From an uncultured Clostridium sp. (GTDB taxonomy: Bacteria; Bacillota; Clostridia; Oscillospirales; Acutalibacteraceae), in NCBI GenBank assembly GCA_902471875.1, contig CABRLN010000009.1, positions 1-64,000 on the forward strand: a stretch of 64,000 bases of DNA. The letters run 5' to 3'. Numbering within the stretch: position 1 is the first letter of the stretch; every line of letters starts with the position of its first letter. A program made the translations under genes and the position numbers. Of this stretch, positions 28,101 to 37,582 are shown one piece after another. The notes under the pieces were generated by a model. The model did no database searches and had not been told where the DNA came from. It worked only from the letters and a program-made list of their open reading frames with translations.

Positions 28101-28771
28101 CTAGCATTTTCTACAATATTGTCAATCCATTTGCAATTCATAACATCGTCAACGGCATTTTGCAAATTTAAAAGGGTTTGCTCCATCCATTGTCTTGGAA
28201 ATGGCAGCGCAGACAAAAAGCTGTAAAAGCTTATTACAGAATCTTTTAATTCCCTATCATTTGTGGCGGTAGTAAGCAATGAAGCTATGCTTTTAAAGTC
28301 GTCTCGCAAATAATAGCTTTGCGCCACCTCTTCAACAGCAGTACATTGTAATGCTGTAAGCTCAGAATTATCTCCTATACGGTAATCAGGCGAAATATCA
28401 AAATTAGTATAGGCGGTTTTTACCACCTCTTTACAAAAGCTGTCTATGGTGCTTATGTGTGCTTTATCAAGCAAAAGTTGTTGGTTTCGTAAATATTCTT
28501 CGTCTAAGTCAGTATTATTGGCACACTCGTCAAGCAGTTGTGTAATACGCTTATTAATACGAGTTTTCATCTCTTCGGCTGCAAGGTTGGTAAAGGTAAC
28601 AATAAGCAGCTGATCTGCCTTAATATTTGCCGATTTATCTGTAAGCATTTGTATTACACGTTCAACCAATACAGCAGTCTTACCACTGCCTGCAGCAGCA
28701 GAAACAAGTACTGAACAGCCCCGTATATTAATTGCCCTTTGCTGGTCTTCGTTCCATTTTACGTTTGCCAT
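25103..28771 (-). CDS. addA: ATP-dependent helicase/nuclease subunit A
   Basis: 1222 aa. UvrD/Rep-type helicase of the AddAB complex, which processes double-strand breaks for recombination. Walker A S-A-A-A-G-S-G-K-T at 24-32, V-D-E-Y-Q-D-V-N motif II near 425, Q-N-Y-R-S motif IV region, and V-A-L-T-R-A-R-E motif VI near 880. The C-terminal RecB-like nuclease has G-A-V-D-C-A-F ... I-I-D-Y-K-T-D, with metal-binding Asp and Lys. Begins 2 nt after addB ends. Confidence 0.96.
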   Translation of the reverse strand: MANVKWNEDQQRAINIRGCSVLVSAAAGSGKTAVLVERVIQMLTDKSANIKADQLLIVTFTNLAAEEMKTRINKRITQLLDECANNTDLDEEYLRNQQLLLDKAHISTIDSFCKEVVKTAYTNFDISPDYRIGDNSELTALQCTAVEEVAQSYYLRDDFKSIASLLTTATNDRELKDSVISFYSFLSALPFPRQWMEQTLLNLQNAVDDVMNCKWIDNIVENARGELNYIAGMMENNCELFIQLDAIDDITNNYPDKLQQHNFEKEYIKKLTACKNLNQLQDILFTQAYSSAFFEKAVSLRGLSEQGREINNSYKKNRDAIKKIISLLRTDFDFTENQLKLQLNNIIDNTKVLFEFINDFTEKYTQLKKEKNILDFADIERFTLLTLAKEDKNGEFAVDDTQSSIRYNITDEARSLAGSFKQVIVDEYQDVNQLQDLIFKILSDDDKNLFVVGDVKQSIYGFRQAMPDIFINRRINCNKGKNTSSTNIVLKQNYRSRFGVTDYVNFVFANLMKKELGNLVYAPEDYLVAGASYVGENDCDVYLHLNNLSHRNKEQRDINEAKCIAEIIENTVGKYDVTNGDVSKKAEYKDIAILMRSVKDTTIFTEYLEERGIPVITETKASLLDCKEVQMVIDLLKVIDNPLQDIPLYSVLVSPMFGFEPQQIAQLRCTTNRKLFLYKNIITAGQSNSRFKEFIDDIEYYREIAANYPTDYLINLIYRKTAITEFAAALDNGEVVLNNLRLLYNYSKSFENEQNKGVSSFIRYIDRAQETGAVLDAQTGANTDGNAVRIMTMHHSKGLEFPICIIANIGKSSLPYKDKIYFDRELGIGLQLKDTDTNAVYKSFPYNAIVNKLKTDSVAEELRVLYVALTRAREQLHLVGSYNNLPEIVNRLSTEIAMYNGISSNTIIKHNTMLEWIICTTLLMKPQKGQNKNKLWNYASDSFKDNIAYNNEFRGMKYNDITVEINDIENQYTQEENTPANATVQKDSIKISTDVVQQSVNSTHPLLDIVQLDKRFDTQYEYQSSVDIPSVVTPSSLSHSDSKVVYLESFDFEDKNILTASQRGTAMHMFMEHANLISALTSPQLEIERLVKNGYLSEKQGKSIKPQYVTDCLNTEIMQRFINSPKKYKEVKFEVMVNASITGYVECNEEHLLRGAVDCAFEENGELVIIDYKTDHAKTMQQLKDRYSTQLKLYKIGLSATLNKPVKQCIIYSFYLNDFIEV

Positions 28772-28773
28772 TG

Positions 28774-31700
28774 TTAATCCTCCTTTTTTGATGACGGTAT
28801 TAAATTAACAGGCATACCTTCAGAAAATCTGCATGAATTTTTAAAATTACAGTATTTACAAGGCAAGGTGTCAATAGAGTTTTTACTGCCTGTGGGTACA
28901 GAATTTATGTAACCATCTAACAGCATATCTGACATTTGTCTTATTTTATTGTCAACTAAATCAAACATGCCCTTAAACTCACCTTCATTTTCATTGCCTG
29001 AAAGAAGATATTGCTCTGAACGCGGATATGTAATTTCTTCAGTTGGCGGTTGTCCCTTTTTGCCTTTTTTTTCTTTAATCTTTATTTTAACAGGTATAAA
29101 CTTACCCGAAACGCTTTTGTCCATAGCTATAATAATATCGGGATTTCGCAAAAATAAACCGCTTGCACGGTAGTATTTATCAAAGTCTGACTGTATTTGG
29201 CTTTTACTTTCACTCCCCTGTGAAACTATTGTGTGAAACTCCTTTGACGGCATATAGCAAACTCCGGCCGGCACAATATTTTCACCGTACAAATTTTTAC
29301 CGTTTTTTATAATTGCCGAAAGGTAAATAAACATTTGCAGGCTTAATCCCATTTCAAGTTCACAGCGTTTAAGCTCCTTGTTACCTGTTTTATAATCAAC
29401 AATTCGCACATATATTTTTCCGTCGGCAGGATTTTTAAACAGGTCAACCCTGTCAACAAATCCTGTTACAGACACACTACCGTCTTTTGTTTTAACCGCA
29501 TATTGGTCTATAGTGTTGCCCGATGCAGTACCATCAGGATTTTTGGGGTTTTGAATACCTATAGAAAGCTCAAAGTCGCTTGGCTTAAACAAACTTACCT
29601 TAAGCTCTTGTACTATTCGGTTTACCAGTACTGTACAGTTGCTTTCTGCCCTTTTTAAAATATATTTTGTTTTATTGTCTGGCATCTCGCCGTTTTCAAA
29701 AGAATCATTTATAAATCTATTTGCAAGCTCAGATACAATTTCGGCTATATTATAATTTTCAGTGTTATCTACTATATCGTCAATATTTTTAAGCTTAAGG
29801 AATTTTTCCATTATATAATGCACCATTGATCCATACTGACGGCTGTCTATTTGTGCTTTTCTACGTTCTTTAAGCTTTAATCCGTTTTTACAAAAGTACA
29901 TATAGCCACAGCTGTAAAAATCCTCAATTTTTGAAGCTGACAAATGCATATTTTCTGAATACAGCATATGTGCAGTGTCAGATGTAATTAACGGCGGCTG
30001 TTTTTCTTTATAATTATGTATGCTTGACATTAACTGTGAATATTTATCTTGAGATAAAAAATATTCTTCAAGCTGTAATTGGTTACAATCGGGGTTAAGC
30101 ATTGCTCCTACAGTATGCTCAAAGGCTTGCTGTCTGCACCAAAGGCTGTTTTGACTGAATGAGTAACTGTCACAACTAAAAACTGTTATAATCTGCGGCA
30201 ATATTTTTTGAATTTGCGTTACAATGGTTGAAGGCAATGCACCGCCTCCATTTATAGTGTTAGTGTAATATGAAACATACAGCTTTTCTGACGGACTTGC
30301 AAGAGCAGCATAAGCGCTGTACTGCTCTTGTGCAGAAAGCTCTGAAAGGTCACAGCTCATTGGCAAGCCTTTATTTAAAAGCAGTTTTCGTTCGTTGTCT
30401 GTAAATACTCCGCCAGACGTTGGCACAGACGGGAACACACCCTGTACGGCTCCAATTATAAATGTAACCTTTGGAGAATTAAGCCTTGCCCTGCCTGCCG
30501 TACCCACAATAACACGGTCAAGACATAGCGGTTGGTTTGCAATTTGCTGACAACTAACAGCCAGTGAAAATAGTTCAAAATAGCGTTTACCTGACATTTT
30601 TTCGTATTCAAGAACATCTGCCATTTTTGAAATTACGCTTACTACAAGACTCCACACTCTTGTATATTCATCAACAAGTTCCGGGGTTTGTTGTTTATTT
30701 AAATTTTTAATTTTCTTTTTAATACAATTCTTAATATCAAAGGCATACAACAGCTTTACAAGATTTTGTGAAATTTCAAGTCCGTCTGACTTTTGAACAC
30801 CTGTTTGAAATTCTTTAAGATTGGTGTAAACTTCGCTTCGTATTGATTCAATTTTTTCAAGAAGACGTTTATCATCAGCATCCATTTCTTTGCCGTCAAA
30901 GCCGTTAATATTTTGGGTAAAAGACTTGCTCCATTTTGGTGACCATGTAAAAATATAATTTTCTATAATTGAAATATCTTCATAGCTGTATTTGGTTATG
31001 CCGGTTTTAAGCATACGCAAAACAGATTCACTGTTAAAACCATTGCTTACTGCGTCAAATGCGTGACGTATAAAATTAACAAGTGGCTTTGAATTAATAT
31101 TCTCGGGCTTATCCATAAAATAGCCTATACCGAATTTGTCAAACGTAACGTCTAAAATACCACGGTACATTTCTTCATCACGACAAACCACAGCAATGTC
31201 TTTATATCTATAGCCTTTATTAATGGTAAGCTGTTTAATTGCACAAGCAATATATTCACATTCATCATAAATGTTTGCGGCTGAATAAAGCTGTATATTT
31301 TTTACAGGCTTATCATACTGCTTTATTGGAAAGGCATACATATTTTCTTCCACTGCTTTAAGGTCATCATATATTGTACGCATATTACTTTTAAAAGGCT
31401 CGTAAATCTCGTTTACATTTTGATTACAGCGTTCAGACAATGCCCTTATCTTATGGTATGTGTCAACTGTTACACGAAATCTGATACTGCTTTGATCAAC
31501 CGCATTGCCTCTGCACTCTGTACAAAGGGCAAGATAAACGTCTTCTGCCTGTAAAAAAACAGACTGCAAAACCTTATACTGCTGCCCTGTAAAGCCTGTA
31601 AAAGCGTCTATAAATACGGTGTATCCGTTAAATATGCCGTGTTTTTTAATGCTGTCTGCCATATATGACAAAATATCCTGCGTATGGGCATAACTACCCT

Positions 31701-32199
31701 CAACAAGGGTGTTATAAGTGTCTAAAATAAGTGCGGTTTCTTCAAGCTTTTGCTTTAAAGTTGGGTTTTGTATACCTGCCTTTACCGATAATAACTTTTC
31801 TGACTTAATGCAGTTGCTTTTATATTCGTTAATAGTAGAAAGCATCGTATTTACAAAGTTTTTATTTTTCACCTGATTTTTGTAAAGCGTAAGGCAGTCT
31901 GCACAGTTTTCTATGGCAAGGCTCATTAAAATTTTAGACGTACCCTCGTCAAGAAATTCTGCGGTTAAACCTCCTGTTAACGAAAACACATATTTTATCA
32001 TTGTTGAAAAGCTAAGTACCTTTACATTTTCGTTAGCTGCCTTACTGTTTTTATCAAGAAAATAAAGTCCTGTTTCAAAAGAAAACTGCTCGGGCACAAG
32101 CACCAAAACCGGCCTACCTTTATTTATGTATTCCTCTGATATTTGCCTTAAATATCTGCTTTTTCCGCTACCGCTGCGCCCCAGCAAAAGATTTAACAT
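28774..32199 (-). CDS. addB: ATP-dependent helicase/nuclease subunit B
   Basis: 1141 aa from the ATG at 32199, 9 nt after GGGGG; the ATG at 32208 touches the SD. P-loop G-R-S-G-S-G-K-S near residues 7-14. The middle matches AddB's helicase-like Chi-recognition fold. The C-terminal nuclease has I-V-D-Y-K-T-G. Cys residues in F-Y-S-C-G-Y and the terminal C-K-Y-C-x5-C form the AddB iron-sulphur cluster. Partner of addA directly downstream. No strong promoter was seen in the 32200-32380 gap. Confidence 0.95.
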   Translation of the reverse strand: MLNLLLGRSGSGKSRYLRQISEEYINKGRPVLVLVPEQFSFETGLYFLDKNSKAANENVKVLSFSTMIKYVFSLTGGLTAEFLDEGTSKILMSLAIENCADCLTLYKNQVKNKNFVNTMLSTINEYKSNCIKSEKLLSVKAGIQNPTLKQKLEETALILDTYNTLVEGSYAHTQDILSYMADSIKKHGIFNGYTVFIDAFTGFTGQQYKVLQSVFLQAEDVYLALCTECRGNAVDQSSIRFRVTVDTYHKIRALSERCNQNVNEIYEPFKSNMRTIYDDLKAVEENMYAFPIKQYDKPVKNIQLYSAANIYDECEYIACAIKQLTINKGYRYKDIAVVCRDEEMYRGILDVTFDKFGIGYFMDKPENINSKPLVNFIRHAFDAVSNGFNSESVLRMLKTGITKYSYEDISIIENYIFTWSPKWSKSFTQNINGFDGKEMDADDKRLLEKIESIRSEVYTNLKEFQTGVQKSDGLEISQNLVKLLYAFDIKNCIKKKIKNLNKQQTPELVDEYTRVWSLVVSVISKMADVLEYEKMSGKRYFELFSLAVSCQQIANQPLCLDRVIVGTAGRARLNSPKVTFIIGAVQGVFPSVPTSGGVFTDNERKLLLNKGLPMSCDLSELSAQEQYSAYAALASPSEKLYVSYYTNTINGGGALPSTIVTQIQKILPQIITVFSCDSYSFSQNSLWCRQQAFEHTVGAMLNPDCNQLQLEEYFLSQDKYSQLMSSIHNYKEKQPPLITSDTAHMLYSENMHLSASKIEDFYSCGYMYFCKNGLKLKERRKAQIDSRQYGSMVHYIMEKFLKLKNIDDIVDNTENYNIAEIVSELANRFINDSFENGEMPDNKTKYILKRAESNCTVLVNRIVQELKVSLFKPSDFELSIGIQNPKNPDGTASGNTIDQYAVKTKDGSVSVTGFVDRVDLFKNPADGKIYVRIVDYKTGNKELKRCELEMGLSLQMFIYLSAIIKNGKNLYGENIVPAGVCYMPSKEFHTIVSQGSESKSQIQSDFDKYYRASGLFLRNPDIIIAMDKSVSGKFIPVKIKIKEKKGKKGQPPTEEITYPRSEQYLLSGNENEGEFKGMFDLVDNKIRQMSDMLLDGYINSVPTGSKNSIDTLPCKYCNFKNSCRFSEGMPVNLIPSSKKED

Positions 32200-32380
32200 T
32201 TGCAGCATCCCCCAATATAATTTGTTAATTTTACTTTTTATATTATAACATAATTGCTGTACAATAAACTGCCCATTTAAAAGATTTTTTAATGCTATGA
32301 CAAAATAATTAATTCTTTATAAAATTATTTTTATTATTACCTTAATATTAAGAATAACAGTAATAATTTAATAAGCAAAA

Positions 32381-32409
32381 ACCACCCCGACATATAAAAT
32401 CGGAGTGGT
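32381..32409 (-). terminator. Terminator of typA-exonuclease
   Basis: ACCACCCCGA (32381-32390) and TCGGAGTGGT (32400-32409), one G-T pair, then TTTTTG on the minus strand, 4 nt past the exonuclease stop codon. Confidence 0.85.
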
Positions 32410-32413
32410 ACTG

Positions 32414-33307
32414 TTATTCAGCAACAATCAGCTGCTTTTTTTCTTTTTCTCTTTCATCAATTTTAGGCGGCTCGTAAGAATGGGAACTGTGTTTTACCTG
32501 CACACCTTCATACTTTAGCTTAAATTGTACCCTGCCTGTAAATTTTTTACCGCAGTTGTCACAATTAAATACTGAGCGGAAGTTTTTATTTTTAACCTGC
32601 CATTTTGTAAGACGTCTGCCCTTTTTACCACATTCAGGACATACTGCATAAAACTGTTTTTTGTCGATAAGCGGATTTGTAAAATCAGTTATTACTACAT
32701 TTCTAAAGCAGACTTTATTGTAAAAATCTGCATTTGCTGTTTGAACAAACATTTTAATCTTTTCAGCATTGTACAGCTTTTCAAAGCATTTCCATGAAAG
32801 AATACTGTCATCAAGAGCACGGTGCAGCTTGTCATCGCCAAATTCTATATTTAAAAGCTCCGCTGCAGTTGAAAGACCCATTTGCTTTGAAGGATCTGCT
32901 CTATTTAAACAGCTTTCGCAATAACTTTGCAGGTTTATATATTTATCTAAAAAGTTTAATGTTTTAGTTTTGTTAAAATATTCATTATTTACAATTAAGG
33001 TTTGAATATCAGTAATACCCCATGTAAGAATTATTGCATTTCTTGCAAACAGGCTGAACTGCTTTATTACATGATTATATGTGTTGCTGGTTGCTTCAAG
33101 CTCTTCGTTACTTATATGTGTAAGCTCTTTTACTCGGCCACATATTTTTTTTCCTATTTGTGGCTTTATAAGCATAGAAAATTGGTCAACAAGCTGCATT
33201 TGGTTATTAATTCTTACTGCACCAAATTCAAAAATCTCGTTGATATATTTTTTCTCTTTTTTACTGAATGAACCGTTCCACTCAAGGTCTAAGATAACAA
33301 AATCCAA
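32414..33307 (-). CDS. DEDDh 3'-5' exonuclease (ERI-1/KapD-like) with C-terminal zinc ribbon
   Basis: 297 aa. DnaQ-fold exonuclease: L-D-L-E-W (Asp7, Glu9), L-T-H-I-S, and H-R-A-L-D-D-S (near 160-166) supply the DEDDh residues. The C-terminal part adds C-P-E-C-G and C-D-N-C-G pairs, a zinc ribbon. Start is TTG with AAGGA upstream. It follows typA by 29 nt, so likely co-transcribed. Substrate (RNA or DNA ends) not determined. Confidence 0.85.
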   Translation of the reverse strand: MDFVILDLEWNGSFSKKEKKYINEIFEFGAVRINNQMQLVDQFSMLIKPQIGKKICGRVKELTHISNEELEATSNTYNHVIKQFSLFARNAIILTWGITDIQTLIVNNEYFNKTKTLNFLDKYINLQSYCESCLNRADPSKQMGLSTAAELLNIEFGDDKLHRALDDSILSWKCFEKLYNAEKIKMFVQTANADFYNKVCFRNVVITDFTNPLIDKKQFYAVCPECGKKGRRLTKWQVKNKNFRSVFNCDNCGKKFTGRVQFKLKYEGVQVKHSSHSYEPPKIDEREKEKKQLIVAE

Positions 33308-33336
33308 TTATATCAAATCCTTAATGCATTTACAAA

Positions 33337-35157
33337 TTACTTTTTCCTGTTTGCTTGTTTCATTCTTAGTTCTTTACTGAGAATTTTTTTACGCAGACGA
33401 ATGCTTTTTGGTGTAACCTCAACAAGCTCGTCATCTGCAATAAATTCCAAAGACTGTTCAAGACTTAGAGGTGAGCAAGGCGTCAGCTTCAGTGCATCAT
33501 CAGAACCTGACGCACGGGTGTTGGTAATGTGCTTTTTCTTACATACATTAACAGTTATGTCTTCATTTTTAGGGCTAGCACCTACTATCATACCCTCGTA
33601 AACAGGTACACCTGCGCCTAAGAACAATCTGCCTCTATCCTGTGCTGCAAACAAACCGTAGTTAGTGGTATCACCTGTTTCGTGAGCAACAAGTGAGCCT
33701 TGGTGACGGCTAATAATTTCACCCTTGTATGGCTCGTAATCGTCAAACACATGGTTCATAATGCCGTTACCGTTGGTATCTGTTAAAAATTCACTGCGGT
33801 AACCCATTATTCCTCTTGCAGGAATACGGAACTCAATATGAGTAATACCTGATTCTCTTGTTCCCATATTAACCAGCTCTGCCTTTCTGGTACCAAGCTT
33901 TTCCATTACAGCGCCTACATACGCATCAGGAACTTCTATAATAAGCATTTCCATTGGCTCACACTTTACGCCGTCTATCTCTTTCATAATTACTGTCGGG
34001 CGTGAAACCTGAAATTCATAGTTTTGTCTGCGCATTGTTTCAATTAATACTGAAAGATGAAGCTCGCCTCTGCCTGATACTCTGAATGTGTCAGCAGAGT
34101 CAGTTTCTTCTACACGCATTGCCACATTTGTTTCTACCTCTTTGAACAGTCTGTCACGAAGATTTCTTGAGGTTACATACTTACCCTCTTTGCCTGCAAA
34201 AGGTGAATTATTTACCATAAACATCATTGAAACGGTTGGTTCGTCTATCTTAACAAACGGAAGTGGTTCTACATTGTCAGGTGCACATGCTGTTTCTCCA
34301 ATGTTAAGGTCTGCAATACCCGAAACACAAACAATGTCACCAAGCTGAGCAGTTTCAGTTTCTACTCTTTTTAGTCCTTCAAACTGATATAACTTTGCAA
34401 TTTTTACGTTTTTTGTACCGCCGTCACGTGTACAAAGCACAGCAGACTGACCGCTTTTTACCATTCCGCGCTCTACCCTGCCAATGCCTATTCTGCCTAC
34501 ATAATCATCATAATCAATATTAGAAAATAAAATTTGCATAGAACCATCAAGATCACCCTTTGGCGGTTCAACTTCATTTATAATTGTTTCAAACAACGGC
34601 TTCATATCAGTACCCAATTGGTTAGGGTCAAGTGACGCATAGCCGTCTCTTGCCGATGCATATACTACAGGAAATTCAAGCTGGTCATCGTCTGCACCAA
34701 GGTCAATAAATAAATCCAAAACCTCATCAACAACCTCCTGAGGTCTTGCACCGGGACGGTCAACCTTGTTTACAACAACAACAGGCTTTTTACCCAAGCC
34801 AAGAGCCTTTTTAAGTACAAAACGGGTTTGTGGCATACAGCCTTCAAATGCATCTACCAATAGTAAAACTCCGTCAACCATCATAAGAATACGCTCAACC
34901 TCACCGCCAAAGTCAGCATGACCAGGTGTGTCAACAATATTTATTTTAATGTCGTTATACATAACCGCTGTATTTTTTGACAAAATTGTAATTCCACGCT
35001 CACGCTCAAGGTCGTTAGAATCCATTACACGCTCTGCAACTGCCTCGTTTGCTCTGAAAATACCGCTTTGGTGCAACAGCTGGTCAACCAAAGTTGTTTT
35101 ACCGTGGTCAACATGTGCAATAATGGCTACATTTCTTAAATTATCTCTTTGACCCAT
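33337..35157 (-). CDS. typA: Ribosome-associated GTPase BipA/TypA
   Basis: 606 aa, full length. N-terminal GTPase with [10 protein letters not shown] (about 14-23), [14 protein letters not shown] and [14 protein letters not shown] is the switch region typical of TypA. EF-G-like domains III and V and the C-terminal BipA domain follow. It acts in 50S assembly and stress adaptation. First gene of the unit with the exonuclease. Confidence 0.96.
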   Translation of the reverse strand: MGQRDNLRNVAIIAHVDHGKTTLVDQLLHQSGIFRANEAVAERVMDSNDLERERGITILSKNTAVMYNDIKINIVDTPGHADFGGEVERILMMVDGVLLLVDAFEGCMPQTRFVLKKALGLGKKPVVVVNKVDRPGARPQEVVDEVLDLFIDLGADDDQLEFPVVYASARDGYASLDPNQLGTDMKPLFETIINEVEPPKGDLDGSMQILFSNIDYDDYVGRIGIGRVERGMVKSGQSAVLCTRDGGTKNVKIAKLYQFEGLKRVETETAQLGDIVCVSGIADLNIGETACAPDNVEPLPFVKIDEPTVSMMFMVNNSPFAGKEGKYVTSRNLRDRLFKEVETNVAMRVEETDSADTFRVSGRGELHLSVLIETMRRQNYEFQVSRPTVIMKEIDGVKCEPMEMLIIEVPDAYVGAVMEKLGTRKAELVNMGTRESGITHIEFRIPARGIMGYRSEFLTDTNGNGIMNHVFDDYEPYKGEIISRHQGSLVAHETGDTTNYGLFAAQDRGRLFLGAGVPVYEGMIVGASPKNEDITVNVCKKKHITNTRASGSDDALKLTPCSPLSLEQSLEFIADDELVEVTPKSIRLRKKILSKELRMKQANRKK

Positions 35158-35220
35158 AAAAATTCCCTCGATTTCTAAAAAGTATAAAACTATATAGTTT
35201 ATTATTTTTCACAATAATAG

Positions 35221-35249
35221 ATTATATCACATTAGTTTAATTTTATCAA
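35221..35249 (-). promoter_or_regulatory. typA promoter
   Basis: Minus strand TTGATA (35244-35249), 17-nt spacer, TATAAT (35221-35226). The 35158-35501 gap otherwise holds only the divergent radical SAM promoter. Confidence 0.7.
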
Positions 35250-35380
35250 ACTAATAAAGCTTTATTGGTTAAAGTTTTAGCAAGTGTATTAACTGCATTA
35301 CTATTCTTACAAATTTCTGTTGAATATGCTAAAGTATGGCGTTAAATTTTAATTATAAATTGATTTATTTAGTAAAATTA

Positions 35381-35409
35381 TTGAGAATTTTCTAATAATG
35401 TGGTATATT
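35381..35409 (+). promoter_or_regulatory. Promoter of the SplB-like gene
   Basis: TTGAGA (35381-35386), 17-nt spacer, TATATT (35404-35409), giving a ~85-nt leader to the start at 35502. Confidence 0.6.
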
Positions 35410-35501
35410 AGTAAAGTTAATACTGTAGAGTATTTATAAAAGAAGTGTTTTATTTATTCTTTTTAGGTACACCTCGGTATATAAACTTTAGGGAGTATTA
35501 T

Positions 35502-36377
35502 ATGCATCAGGTTAAAGCTAAGCAATTATTATCATCACAAAATGGAATGAATATTTACCGTGGCTGTTCTCACGGCTGCATTTACTGCGACTCTCGCAGT
35601 CAGTGCTATCAAATTAACCATGCCTTTGAGGATATTGAGGTTAAAAAAAATGCGCCGCAGCTGCTTGAGGAAAAGCTGAAAAGGAAGAGAAAAAAGGTAA
35701 TGATTTCAACAGGTTCAATGTCAGATCCTTATATTCCATTAGAAAAATATTTGAAGCTGACAAGAGAATGCTTAAAGGTGATTGAAAAATACGGCTTTGG
35801 GTTAAGCATACAAACTAAAAGCGACCTTATTTTGCGTGACCTTGACGTATTAAGAGCCATTAACGAAAAGTCTAAATGCATAGTACAAATGACACTTACA
35901 ACTGCTGACAAGTACCTGTGTAAAAAGCTTGAACCAAATGTAGCACCTACACCAAAGCGTGTTGAGGTTCTTAAAACCTTTGCTAAATATAATATACCTA
36001 CAATTGCGTGGATTTGTCCAATTTTACCTTTTATTAATGACAACGAATATAACATTCGTATGCTTATGAAGCAATGTGTTGACGCTAAGGTTAAGGGGAT
36101 TATATGCTTTGGAATGGGTGTTACCCTTAGAGAAGGTAGCCGTGAATATTTTTATAAGCAGTTAGACAAGCTGTTCCCCGGTATGAAAAACAAATATATT
36201 AATTACTTTGGCGAAGGTTACGAGCTTGTTAGTCCTAACAACGACAAGCTTATGAATATTATAGCAGAGGAGTGCCATAAAAATGGCATTATGCTTGGCA
36301 ATGATGAGGTTTTTAAATATATGCACACCTATCAAAGCAACGAATACTTTCAACTTGATTTATTTGATTTAATGTAA
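35502..36377 (+). CDS. SplB-like radical SAM protein (COG1533)
   Basis: 291 aa from the ATG at 35502 with AGGGAG upstream; the frame is open from 35445 but without an SD. Radical SAM Cys motif Y-R-G-C-S-H-G-C-I-Y-C-D (Cys near 20, 24, 27). It belongs with the SplB-like COG1533 family (spore photoproduct lyase relatives), but I see no evidence that it repairs spore photoproduct. Single-gene unit, divergent from typA. Confidence 0.85.
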   Translation: MHQVKAKQLLSSQNGMNIYRGCSHGCIYCDSRSQCYQINHAFEDIEVKKNAPQLLEEKLKRKRKKVMISTGSMSDPYIPLEKYLKLTRECLKVIEKYGFGLSIQTKSDLILRDLDVLRAINEKSKCIVQMTLTTADKYLCKKLEPNVAPTPKRVEVLKTFAKYNIPTIAWICPILPFINDNEYNIRMLMKQCVDAKVKGIICFGMGVTLREGSREYFYKQLDKLFPGMKNKYINYFGEGYELVSPNNDKLMNIIAEECHKNGIMLGNDEVFKYMHTYQSNEYFQLDLFDLM

Positions 36378-36400
36378 TACTTATTGAATATATAATTTTA

Positions 36401-36429
36401 GGGCAACCATTTTTCGTGGTTGCCCTTTT
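36401..36429 (+). terminator. Terminator between convergent genes
   Basis: GGGCAACCA (36401-36409) and TGGTTGCCC (36417-36425), then TTTT. The A-rich other side lets it also serve the minus-strand SUKH gene. Confidence 0.85.
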
Positions 36430-36450
36430 AGTTATTATTATTCAAATATA

Positions 36451-36987
36451 TTAATATAGGTCATATGGTTCTTTACCCCATAGCCAAAAATATGAAAAGC
36501 CTGAAATTAATGACGCCTCTATAAATGCAACAAAGGACATATTAAGAGGTTCAAGGTCGCTTATGCCCTCGTTAGAAAAGTAGATATTTCTTTCTGAACC
36601 GTCGCACTTCATATAAAAATCGTCCTCGGCAAAGCGTGCAATATATATATATCCCTGTTCTAACCAATCATCTTGGGCATACTTAAAAGCATCTTCTAAA
36701 GAAGAAATTTTGTCATCTGCACATTCAAAAAAGTTAATACCGTTACTAAATTTTAACAGCTCCAAATAATCCTTTGATAAGGTGTAAGTATTGTACTTTT
36801 TTAACCACTTATCAATTTCTTTTTGAGAAATACCTTTGTTTAAATTAACAATCATTTTTTCAAAACAACCCTTACCGTGGTAAATAACAGGCTGATTTTC
36901 TTGAAAATTTTTGATTACTTCAACCAACTGTTTGCCGTTAAGCATATTTGACGAACTGGAAAAAAGTTCGTAGTAATTTTCATCCAT
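36451..36987 (-). CDS. SMI1/KNR4 (SUKH) family protein
   Basis: 178 aa from the ATG at 36987 (GGAG 11 nt upstream); the open frame continues to 37059 but overlaps the preceding gene. Residues ~70-170 show SUKH features: a helix I-S-Q-K-E-I-D-K-W, then L-S-K-D-Y-L-E-L-L-K-F-S-N-G-I and a late P-L-N-M-S-F-V-A-F-I-E. Bacterial SUKH proteins are often immunity proteins against contact-dependent or polymorphic toxins, but no toxin gene is adjacent. It follows a small membrane protein by 28 nt, probably one transcript. Confidence 0.7.
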   Translation of the reverse strand: MDENYYELFSSSSNMLNGKQLVEVIKNFQENQPVIYHGKGCFEKMIVNLNKGISQKEIDKWLKKYNTYTLSKDYLELLKFSNGINFFECADDKISSLEDAFKYAQDDWLEQGYIYIARFAEDDFYMKCDGSERNIYFSNEGISDLEPLNMSFVAFIEASLISGFSYFWLWGKEPYDLY

Positions 36988-37015
36988 ATTGTTAAATTCT
37001 CCAATCAATTTACTA

Positions 37016-37207
37016 TTACTCCTCCGTAATATCAAATTCAAGTATTGCATAGAAACCATTTTCAGTATTTCTTTCTTCTACTATTCTATAAGGTTGGTCA
37101 TTATCAGTATCAACGGCATTTGCACTTAAAAATTGAAAGCCCAAGCACAATGCCATAACTAAAGCTATAGACATTAAAATCAAGGAAATTCTTCTTGTCT
37201 TACTCAC
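37016..37207 (-). CDS. Small single-pass membrane or secreted protein
   Basis: 63 aa from a GTG at 37207 with AAGGGAG 6 nt upstream. K-T-R-R is followed by a hydrophobic stretch of ~20 residues ending near S-A-N-A, which may be a signal peptide or an anchor; the remainder is short and acidic. No family recognised. First gene of a two-gene unit with the SUKH gene. Confidence 0.6.
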   Translation of the reverse strand: MSKTRRISLILMSIALVMALCLGFQFLSANAVDTDNDQPYRIVEERNTENGFYAILEFDITEE

Positions 37208-37429
37208 TAAAATCTCCCTTTCTCTATTAAGTTTTATCAACTTACACTAAGTTATCATAGGTCTTATGAATAACTTCTACACCAAGCAATAACTTTTTTA
37301 TGTTGGTCCTTAGTAAGTGCAATACCATTATCTTCTTAAAACTTGTATGTTTTAATTTCTTACTATAATATCAATTACTTATATATTAAATAATTTATTA
37401 TATTTTATAAAATTCTTATTTATCAATTT

Positions 37430-37458
37430 ATAATAACAAAATTCTATCTGTTTGTCAA
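37430..37458 (-). promoter_or_regulatory. Promoter of the small protein/SUKH unit
   Basis: Minus strand TTGACA (37453-37458), 17-nt spacer, TATTAT (37430-37435). It predicts an AT-rich leader of ~215 nt in which I see no clear fold. Confidence 0.65.
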
Positions 37459-37492
37459 TATATAGTAATTATATAAACAACAATTGATAATA

Positions 37493-37524
37493 AAAAATGG
37501 CAACCATGAAAGATTGCCATTTTT
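37493..37524 (-). terminator. Terminator of the 37583 gene
   Basis: AAAAATGGCAA (37493-37503) and TTGCCATTTTT (37514-37524), perfect 11-bp stem ending in T-run. Confidence 0.85.
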
Positions 37525-37582
37525 ATATATTTATTTAGTTTTTTGCTTTTTATTTAAAATAATCAATTAAAGTCAGAACACA

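Noticed and set aside
36451..37059. Start of the SUKH gene at 37059
   Set aside because: Would overlap the upstream small gene; the ATG at 36987 has GGAG at workable spacing and leaves a normal gap.
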